DNA from: a virus
Strand: one strand, 5' to 3'
DNA length: 52,945 nt
Virus record (IMG/VR): IMGVR_UViG_3300032116_010249
Location: 1-52,945 of that record
The notes beneath the pieces are model-generated. The model was given only the letters and a program-made list of their open reading frames with translations. It had not been told where the DNA came from and did not search any database. Both the position numbers and the translations under genes were made by a program. Of the stretch, positions 47,828-52,945 are shown one piece after another. Each line of letters starts with the position of its first letter. Positions within the stretch are counted from its first letter, which is position 1.

Positions 47828-48543
47828 TGTTAATGCCGTTTGAGATTGATGTGCCGTATCGTATGCGGCCTAATATGCGGCTACTTGGTGAGAATGAACC
47901 AATTACTTACCAAGACAAAGATTATGATGTTTATATCAGCGAAAAGAAAAAGATACTGGCACAGGCCTATGGAAATAATTGGAATCCACACTTGTATAAA
48001 AAAGTATTGGAATATTTACAATGCGATACAATGAAAGACGCCATACTCAAATACCAAGAAGATTTTGTTGTATGGGCACCTGATATGAAAGGCCAATTAT
48101 CTGTACAGATGGCCTCTGTTTGCTTCCCATCAGGTTGGGATCCTGTATCTAAGGTCAATAAGAGTTTTGCTGAGATACATGAGCCTGTTGCTGATAATGA
48201 AATGATAATGAAAGCCGCTGATAGTATTGCAAAGATGATTACAGAAAAAGGCCCATTTGTTCGCTCTGTATGGACAATTGCGAACTCACCAGACCTCAAT
48301 CGGCATCCATCGGTCAAGAAGCCATGGACCAATGAACGATTAGAAGATATGTGGTATCGAACAGAGCGACAAGTAACCGTGCCTCTTGGTGATGCCGCTA
48401 TTTTCTTTATTCGTACCTATACCGTGCCATTGTTATCAGTCGATGTTGAAAGAATACGCAAATCAATCTATAGTATGACCAACGATACGCTTGCTTATAA
48501 AGACCTTCACTATGTTATGGAGGTACTAGGTGCAAATCCTTAA
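47827..48543 (+). CDS. DUF3445-like protein (heme-dependent oxidative N-demethylase family)
   Basis: The start is ATG 47827 overlapping the preceding TGA; a GTG one codon earlier is possible. The 238-residue protein carries the DUF3445 block order: VPYRMRPNMRLL start, the V-EDF--W-like QEDFVVWAPD, VCFPSGWDPVSKVNKSFAEI followed by HEPV, then WYRTERQVTVPLGDAAIFFI followed by RTYTVPL. The His in IHEPV and the conserved ER-Q block are family hallmarks. Bacterial members are heme-dependent oxidative N-demethylase subunits. The phage copy is shorter than typical members. Role in infection unknown. Confidence 0.7.
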   Translation: MLMPFEIDVPYRMRPNMRLLGENEPITYQDKDYDVYISEKKKILAQAYGNNWNPHLYKKVLEYLQCDTMKDAILKYQEDFVVWAPDMKGQLSVQMASVCFPSGWDPVSKVNKSFAEIHEPVADNEMIMKAADSIAKMITEKGPFVRSVWTIANSPDLNRHPSVKKPWTNERLEDMWYRTERQVTVPLGDAAIFFIRTYTVPLLSVDVERIRKSIYSMTNDTLAYKDLHYVMEVLGANP

Positions 48544-48703
48544 TTTTATAGTTGCTACACTTGTAATGCTTAGCATAACATTATTGATTATTGTTGGTGT
48601 TGGTATCCTTGGTGGCCTGTTTATTGATAAGGTATACAAACCATTACACCAGAGATATATTGTTCAACCGCTATTTGTAGATGATAAAAGGTGTTGTAGA
48701 TGA
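48530..48703 (+). CDS. Single-span membrane protein (57 aa), GTG start
   Basis: GTG at 48530 has a perfect SD GGAGG (48519-48523) at six bases. The frame overlaps the DUF3445-like gene by 14 bases and the next gene by four. The product has one long membrane helix (NFIVATLVMLSITLLIIVGV onward to GGLF) then a short basic tail (DKVYKPLHQRY, DDKRCCR). Similar to small membrane peptides of phages; function unknown. Confidence 0.65.
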   Translation: MQILNFIVATLVMLSITLLIIVGVGILGGLFIDKVYKPLHQRYIVQPLFVDDKRCCR

Positions 48704-49212
48704 AAATTGGATTTAATTGTTCTGCATGGGATATGTTACACGCTGGCCATGTCACTATGCTTAAAAAAGAAAAAGATATGTGTGATTATTTGAAGGTTGG
48801 CCTACAGGTAGATCCAACCATTGATAGACCAGGCGTAAAAAACAAACCTGTACAATCGGCCTATGAGCGTTATGTTCAATTACAAGCCTGTAAGTATATT
48901 GATGAAATTCTAATATACGAAACTGAGCAAGACTTGTTAAACCTATTGATGACACAGAATATTCACATTCGTTTTCTAGGTGATGAATATAAAAGAAAAG
49001 ACTTCACAGGTAAAAGGTTCTGTATTGAATCTGGCATTGAATTGCATTACCATGACCGCTTTCATCCTTATTCATCTACAGAAATTCGCAATCGTGTATA
49101 TGAAATGGAAAAATCAAAGCGTGAGCAACCACAACCAGAAACCTTACCACAACACTCTCCTCTCCTGTTGAACAAATATCTTGAGGCAGAAAGAAAGTAT
49201 TCAGAGAAATGA
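48700..49212 (+). CDS. Glycerol-3-phosphate cytidylyltransferase-like protein
   Basis: A 170-residue nucleotidyltransferase of the TagD type. HAGH (residues 14-17, in DMLHAGHVTML) is the CTP-binding motif and YSSTEIRNRV (125-134) corresponds to the family RTEGISTTxI motif. Such enzymes activate glycerol-phosphate, ethanolamine-phosphate or related compounds with CTP. A C-terminal 35-residue tail (EKSKREQPQPETLPQHSPL) is extra and disordered. It may prepare activated alcohols for envelope modification together with the sugar cassette. Confidence 0.75.
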   Translation: MKIGFNCSAWDMLHAGHVTMLKKEKDMCDYLKVGLQVDPTIDRPGVKNKPVQSAYERYVQLQACKYIDEILIYETEQDLLNLLMTQNIHIRFLGDEYKRKDFTGKRFCIESGIELHYHDRFHPYSSTEIRNRVYEMEKSKREQPQPETLPQHSPLLLNKYLEAERKYSEK

Positions 49213-49394
49213 AAAACTATTGGGGTGATCCTGATGAAGAACCGTTACCAGATTGGATGAATCCTGAAACCTATCGGCACGGAAATAAACAAAAGGCTCG
49301 AATACTACAATCGCTCGAAGAGGCCTGTGCCGAGGCCTTAAAGAAACCACCAATCCCTATACTATTGAAGCCACCAACAAATGATGAACTATGA
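49209..49394 (+). CDS. Small hypothetical protein (61 aa)
   Basis: Starts in an ATGA overlap with the cytidylyltransferase gene. Acidic, proline-rich N-terminus (KNYWGDPDEEPLPDWMNPET), basic helical middle (HGNKQKARILQSLEEACAEA), and a proline tail ([15 protein letters not shown]). The tail could be a short binding motif. Ends inside the next gene's first codons. No family recognised. Confidence 0.55.
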   Translation: MKNYWGDPDEEPLPDWMNPETYRHGNKQKARILQSLEEACAEALKKPPIPILLKPPTNDEL

Positions 49395-49620
49395 ATGGAA
49401 AGATACTGACCATGATACACACTACTATTACAAGACCGCTAATGGTTGTATCGTAGGTCAAACACATAATATATCTCACACCAAAATATACATGGCCATC
49501 ATTATATTGGCCAATCAAGAAAACTACCTTGGTCGGTTTGTATCATTAGAGTTTGCTAAGAAAGCCATTGAGAACTATTGGGATATACAAGAGAGGACAT
49601 TATTAGAAAATGCGAATTGA
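49381..49620 (+). CDS. Small hypothetical protein (79 aa)
   Basis: Two adjacent ATGs (49381, 49384) overlap the preceding gene's last codons. The protein is rich in His and Tyr ([20 protein letters not shown]), followed by [14 protein letters not shown] and [19 protein letters not shown], the last suggesting an alpha/beta fold. It overlaps the GMP reductase start by 11 bases. Function unknown. Confidence 0.55.
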   Translation: MMNYEWKDTDHDTHYYYKTANGCIVGQTHNISHTKIYMAIIILANQENYLGRFVSLEFAKKAIENYWDIQERTLLENAN

Positions 49621-50632
49621 AGAAGATATTAAATTAGATTTCCGTGATGTATTGATACGACCAAAGCGGTCTACATTAAGTAGCCGCAAAGAGGTTGACC
49701 TCGAAAGACAATATCATTTTAAGCACTCAGGTCAAACCTGGTCTGGTGTACCAATTATGGCCTCAAATATGGATGGCGTAGGTACATTTGAAATGGCAAA
49801 GGCTCTTAGTGCGCTACGCTTGTTCACAGTATTAAAGAAAGGTTATACTGTAGCAGAGCATCGTGCTGGGTCTGAGAATGTAATGTATACTGATACCTTT
49901 GCTGTATCTACAGGCACCAGTGAAATGGAGTTTGCCAAACTTGGTATCATACTACAAAACAATCCAGACATATCGTTTATTTGTATTGATATTGCAAATG
50001 GTTATAGTGAACACTTTGGTGATTTCGTTGAAAAGGTTCGCAAAGAATTTACAAACAAAACAATTATCGCTGGTAATGTAGTGACCGCTGATATGACACA
50101 AGAATTGGTATTGCGTGGTGCCGATATTGTTAAAGTAGGCATTGGGCCAGGTTCTGTATGTACCACTCGCATACAAACAGGTGTAGGTTATCCTCAGTTA
50201 TCGGCCATCATTGAATGTGCTGATGCTGCACACGGTCTTGGTGCTCATATAATTGCAGATGGTGGTTGTACCTGTCCTGGTGATGTAGCCAAGGCATTTG
50301 GTGGTGGTGCAGACTTTGTAATGCTTGGTGGTATGCTGGCAGGCCATGATGAAGGCGGTGGTGAAATTAAAGATAACAAAGTAACATTCTATGGCATGAG
50401 CTCCGATACTGCAATGGAAAAGCATCATGGCGGTGTAGCAGAGTATAGATCATCCGAAGGCCGTACAGTAGAGATACCGTACCGTGGTCCCGTAAAACAT
50501 ACAATACAAGATTTGCTTGGCGGTCTACGCTCAACCTGTACCTATGTTGGTGCCTCCTGCCTCAAGCGATTGCCCAAGTGTACCACATTTATAAGGGTCA
50601 ACCGTCAAGTAAATGATGTATTTTTAAAATAA
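49610..50632 (+). CDS. guaC: GMP reductase
   Basis: A 340-residue IMPDH/GMPR-fold TIM-barrel protein without CBS domains. The N-terminus [19 protein letters not shown] is typical. The catalytic loop is [11 protein letters not shown] with C184, the nucleophile, followed by Thr residues used by GMP reductase, and the C-terminal region has [14 protein letters not shown] and [12 protein letters not shown]. It deaminates GMP to IMP with NADPH, letting the phage turn degraded host guanine nucleotides back into the purine pool. Unusual among T4-like phages. Confidence 0.9.
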   Translation: MRIEEDIKLDFRDVLIRPKRSTLSSRKEVDLERQYHFKHSGQTWSGVPIMASNMDGVGTFEMAKALSALRLFTVLKKGYTVAEHRAGSENVMYTDTFAVSTGTSEMEFAKLGIILQNNPDISFICIDIANGYSEHFGDFVEKVRKEFTNKTIIAGNVVTADMTQELVLRGADIVKVGIGPGSVCTTRIQTGVGYPQLSAIIECADAAHGLGAHIIADGGCTCPGDVAKAFGGGADFVMLGGMLAGHDEGGGEIKDNKVTFYGMSSDTAMEKHHGGVAEYRSSEGRTVEIPYRGPVKHTIQDLLGGLRSTCTYVGASCLKRLPKCTTFIRVNRQVNDVFLK

Positions 50633-50642
50633 GGAAATAAAA

Positions 50643-51353
50643 ATGGAACGAAAAGAACTACTTAAATTTGCTAAAATTGCAGCAGTAACCTATGATAATC
50701 CTAAAGATTCTCGGCCAAAATTTAAAGAGCAAGGCTATGAAATTGTAGAATTCTTTGATATAAAAGATGCTCAAGGTTATCTCCTAAAGGGTGCAAATGA
50801 ATATGTACTCAGTTTCCGTGGCACAGAATCAAAGAGAGATGCACTTGCTGACCTCAAGGCCCGAATGAAAACAGAATCAAGTGGCGCCAATGTTCATCGT
50901 GGTTTCAAAGGAGAATTAGATAAAATCTGGCCTTCAATTGAAAAATCCATTAGGCAAATAGACCGCCTTTACATTACAGGTCATAGTCTAGGCGCTGCGA
51001 TGGCAACAATTGCCGCAAGTAGAATTCAGAGCAAGGTACTCGCATTGATTACATTTGGTAGTCCCCGTGTAGGAACAAAACAATTTGTAAACGGCCTGAA
51101 TGTCACGCACTACAGAGTACAAAATAATTGTGATGATGTGACCAAAGTTCCTCCATGTATAATGGGTTACAGGCATCACGGTATACACAAGTATATGAAT
51201 TTCCATGGTGAGTTTAGAAATCTTACAAGCTGGCAGAGAATTAAAGATATGATTCGAAGTAGAATTAAAGCCCGTCAAAAAGGCCAGAAATTCATTGGTG
51301 TATTTGATCATATGATGAACAGATATATTGCTAAACTAGAAAAAGAAGAATGA
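50643..51353 (+). CDS. Class 3 lipase (alpha/beta hydrolase)
   Basis: A 236-residue protein with the class 3 lipase set: GYLLKGANEYVLSFRGTES gives the oxyanion strand, YITGHSLGAAMATIAAS holds the GHSLG elbow (S115), FGSPRVG follows, and NNCDDVTKVPP (D164 or D165) with a later His (MGYRHHGIHKYM region) completes the triad. There is no signal peptide or membrane segment. It may hydrolyse host membrane lipids during takeover or lysis. Its stop overlaps a holin-like gene at 51350. Confidence 0.85.
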   Translation: MERKELLKFAKIAAVTYDNPKDSRPKFKEQGYEIVEFFDIKDAQGYLLKGANEYVLSFRGTESKRDALADLKARMKTESSGANVHRGFKGELDKIWPSIEKSIRQIDRLYITGHSLGAAMATIAASRIQSKVLALITFGSPRVGTKQFVNGLNVTHYRVQNNCDDVTKVPPCIMGYRHHGIHKYMNFHGEFRNLTSWQRIKDMIRSRIKARQKGQKFIGVFDHMMNRYIAKLEKEE

Positions 51354-51553
51354 CACCAAAAGACAAGGTTATGATACTGCTTACAGGAGGGTTAGTTTTC
51401 CTCCTAGCATTCATTATAGGTGCTGATTTTTACACAGCAATAGAGGCAGGTCGACCACCCGATGAAAGTATAATTGAATTATTAAAAATGGCAATTACAG
51501 GAGTGGTTGGGATTATATCAGGCTATCTTGCAGGAAAAAACGATAGTAAATGA
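51350..51553 (+). CDS. Second holin-like small membrane protein
   Basis: A 67-residue protein with two hydrophobic segments (VMILLTGGLVFLLAFIIGAD and MAITGVVGIISGYLAG) and an acidic linker, ending in GKNDSK. The topology is that of class II holins and matches the one at 36403 in size. Here it directly follows a lipase gene with an ATGA overlap, suggesting the lipase might use it to reach membranes, or that it is an antiholin. Confidence 0.55.
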   Translation: MTPKDKVMILLTGGLVFLLAFIIGADFYTAIEAGRPPDESIIELLKMAITGVVGIISGYLAGKNDSK

Positions 51554-52314
51554 AAATTCTTGTTACAGGTCATAAAGGTTTCATTGGCGGGAATATGTAC
51601 CGCTCACTACAGGACCAAGGGCATGAAGTAAGTGGCTATGAATACGGAGATAGTTTACCAATTATAAGCAAATATGATTGGGTAATGCACATGGGTGCCA
51701 TTAGTAGCACCACAGAGCGTGACGTAGATAAAGTGATGCGCCAAAACTACGATTCAAGTGTTGCATTGTATGATGAGGCCCGTGCCTCTGGTGTAAACTT
51801 TCAATTTTCAAGTAGCGCTAGTGTATACGGACTTGGTAACACATTCCGTGAAGATGCACCTGCTGACCCACGAAACCCGTATGCTTGGAGCAAGTATATG
51901 TTTGAAAGATACCTGCTAAACCATCCAAGTCCAAGAAGCCTAGTACAGATTTTTCGATACTTTAATGTATATGGTCCCGAAGGCGAAGAACACAAGGGCG
52001 ACCAAGCAAGTCCTCATTTCAAGTTTAAGTGTCAAGCAAAACTGACAGGCTGCATAAAAGTATTTGAAGGCAGTGAAAAATACCTAAGAGATTTCATTCA
52101 TGTATCCGAAGTAATTCAAATACAACAAAAATTTCTTCATACGCCTGCAATCGGTGTATACAATATAGGAACAGGTAAGACTCAAAGTTTCTTGGATATT
52201 GCAAAAATGTATTCATCCAAAATAATTGAAATACCAATGCCCGAAGTATTAAAATCCAACTACCAAGAATACACCTGTGCCGATATGTCAAAAACGAATC
52301 AAATAAGTAAGTGA
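51550..52314 (+). CDS. NAD-dependent epimerase, HldD-like
   Basis: A 254-residue extended SDR. GHKGFIG (7-13) is the NAD motif, SSSASVYGLG gives the Ser/Thr, YAWSK the Tyr-x-x-x-Lys, and FRYFNVYGPEGEEHKGD is the signature of ADP-L-glycero-D-manno-heptose 6-epimerase (HldD/RfaD). It would make the heptose precursor of Gram-negative LPS core. The chain is about 55 residues shorter than bacterial HldD, missing mostly C-terminal parts. Present in several marine T4-like phages by my recollection. Confidence 0.8.
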   Translation: MKILVTGHKGFIGGNMYRSLQDQGHEVSGYEYGDSLPIISKYDWVMHMGAISSTTERDVDKVMRQNYDSSVALYDEARASGVNFQFSSSASVYGLGNTFREDAPADPRNPYAWSKYMFERYLLNHPSPRSLVQIFRYFNVYGPEGEEHKGDQASPHFKFKCQAKLTGCIKVFEGSEKYLRDFIHVSEVIQIQQKFLHTPAIGVYNIGTGKTQSFLDIAKMYSSKIIEIPMPEVLKSNYQEYTCADMSKTNQISK

Positions 52315-52351
52315 CCACTCACCTTCTGTTGCTTCCATACAACACCACCCC

Positions 52352-52380
52352 TTGACAGACCCTCGATTCTATGGTATACT
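52352..52380 (+). promoter_or_regulatory. Strong sigma-70 promoter
   Basis: TTGACA (52352-52357) matches the -35 consensus exactly, TATACT (52375-52380) is a near-consensus -10, and the spacer is 17 bases. It sits in the gap after the HldD-like gene and drives the 52413 gene, whose SD is GAAGGAGA (52399-52406). It looks like an early promoter read by host polymerase. Confidence 0.85.
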
Positions 52381-52412
52381 GGATTTTCAATAATCAATGA
52401 AGGAGATATATT

Positions 52413-52784
52413 ATGGCTTATATGGACCAAGAAAAGAAAGCAAAAATCGCCGCTAATCTAAAACCCATTCTCAAAAAGTATGGTGTCAAGGGCTCGCTAT
52501 CCGTTCGCAATCATATGACGGTTCGCTTGACCATCACCGAAGGTAAGATTGATTTCGCTAAAGATTACGGTGCCGATTCCAAGTTTGGTATACAGGTCAA
52601 TCCGTATTGGTATCAAGACCATTTCACAGGTAAGTCCAAAGAATTTCTATCCGAAGCAATCCCTGCCATGTATTCTGCTGACTACTATGACCGTTCCGAT
52701 GCCATGACCGATTACTTTGATACCGCCTACTATGTTGATGTAAATATTGGTAAGTGGAATAAACAATATAAGGTGGTCGTATGA
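52413..52784 (+). CDS. Conserved early-type protein, unknown function
   Basis: A 123-residue protein behind a strong host-type promoter. The N-terminal helix (MDQEKKAKIAANLKPILKKYG) followed by VKGSLSVRNHMTVRLTITEG and VNPYWYQDHFTG belongs to a small family I associate with plasmids and phages. The C-terminus (SDAMTDYFDTAYYVDVNIGK) is beta-rich. No catalytic motif is evident. Early host-polymerase expression suggests a takeover or replication role. Confidence 0.7.
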   Translation: MAYMDQEKKAKIAANLKPILKKYGVKGSLSVRNHMTVRLTITEGKIDFAKDYGADSKFGIQVNPYWYQDHFTGKSKEFLSEAIPAMYSADYYDRSDAMTDYFDTAYYVDVNIGKWNKQYKVVV

Positions 52785-52945
52785 ATGTGTTCTTAGTATA
52801 TTACCAAGAAAAAGATTACGCTGGTCATGTTGGCGGTTCTGTATGGGACGGTGTCTACGATTCAAGAGAAAAAGCACAGGCTCGTGTAGATGAGTTGAGT
52901 AAAGATAAAACTGTTGAGTACGCTGACTACGAACAATTTGAGGTG
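52781..52945 (+). CDS. Hypothetical protein, 3' end beyond the window (partial)
   Basis: ATG 52781 overlaps the preceding TGA. The visible 55 residues (MNVFLVYYQEKDYAGHVGGS, then WDGVYDSREKAQARVDELSK) look like a small alpha/beta protein similar in style to the preceding one and probably in the same operon. The stop lies outside the window. No function assigned. Confidence 0.55.
   Translation, partial: MNVFLVYYQEKDYAGHVGGSVWDGVYDSREKAQARVDELSKDKTVEYADYEQFEV

Noticed and set aside
1-52945. CRISPR array, insertion sequence, integrase or attachment site
   Set aside because: No regularly spaced direct repeats, no transposase or integrase motifs, and no tRNA-like target were seen.

Overview
The window is an internal segment of a T4-type myovirus genome with low G+C content. 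Every supported gene is on the + strand and most neighbours overlap by 1-4 bases (ATGA or TAATG junctions). Recognisable T4 core genes are the sliding clamp (gp45), clamp loader (gp44, gp62), RegA, DNA polymerase (gp43), UvsX, replicative helicase (gp41), primase (gp61) and both class I ribonucleotide reductase subunits. Hsp20, fatty-acid desaturase, rubrerythrin, HldD-like epimerase, ThyX and marine-phage structural families point to an aquatic T4-like phage. Spanin-type lipoproteins, a heptose-epimerase homologue and a GT25 LPS glycosyltransferase point to a Gram-negative host. No photosynthesis genes are present. I cannot name the host.

Layout. 1-4.3 kb: end of an upstream gene, a strong terminator, a glycosyltransferase, a nucleotide-pyrophosphatase-like gene, gp45-gp44-gp62-regA, then Hsp20 behind a T4 late promoter. 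4.3-7.5 kb: accessory genes (DUF4422-type glycosyltransferase, dCMP deaminase, AbrB-like protein, rubrerythrin). 7.5-14.7 kb: replication and recombination genes gp43, a membrane protein, uvsX, gp41, and a gene resembling DruA/DUF4338. 14.7-18.8 kb: a late-promoter operon encoding two PD-(D/E)xK-like proteins and a ligase-like nucleotidyltransferase. 18.8-25.2 kb: an eight-gene sugar and glycan cassette. 25.2-34.5 kb: late region with a nucleotidyltransferase-kinase multidomain protein, structural proteins and a repeat-built polyprotein. 34.5-37.3 kb: lysis cassette. 37.3-44.6 kb: primase, ThyX, NrdA and NrdB interleaved with three other iron/oxygen enzymes, and an exported nuclease. 44.6-52.9 kb: many small genes with GT25, SprT-like protease, DUF3445-like protein, cytidylyltransferase, GMP reductase, lipase, holin-like protein and epimerase.

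The most interesting theme is a set of proteins whose first residues follow the pattern M-K/N-x-F-x-x-F/Y-(I/L/M)-x-E. This closely resembles the capsid-targeting sequence of T4 internal proteins, which the gp21 prohead protease cuts after (I/L)-x-E. At least five proteins carry it (genes at 14765, 16950, 25243, 27774 and 33123). Internal (I/L)-x-E junctions divide the larger ones into domains. T4 late promoters (NATAAATA) occur in front of the 14765 and 25243 operons and the structural operon at 32569. My inference is that the phage loads a nuclease/ligase/kinase/nucleotidyltransferase set into its head and injects it with the DNA.

The metabolic genes combine into one picture: nucleotide salvage and dNTP synthesis (dCMP deaminase, RNR, ThyX, GMP reductase, an exported nuclease), envelope or glycan alteration (several glycosyltransferases, epimerases, kinase and nucleotidyltransferase, desaturase, lipase) and iron/oxygen chemistry (rubrerythrin, RNR beta, desaturase, two 2-oxoglutarate oxygenases, a DUF3445 heme-type protein).
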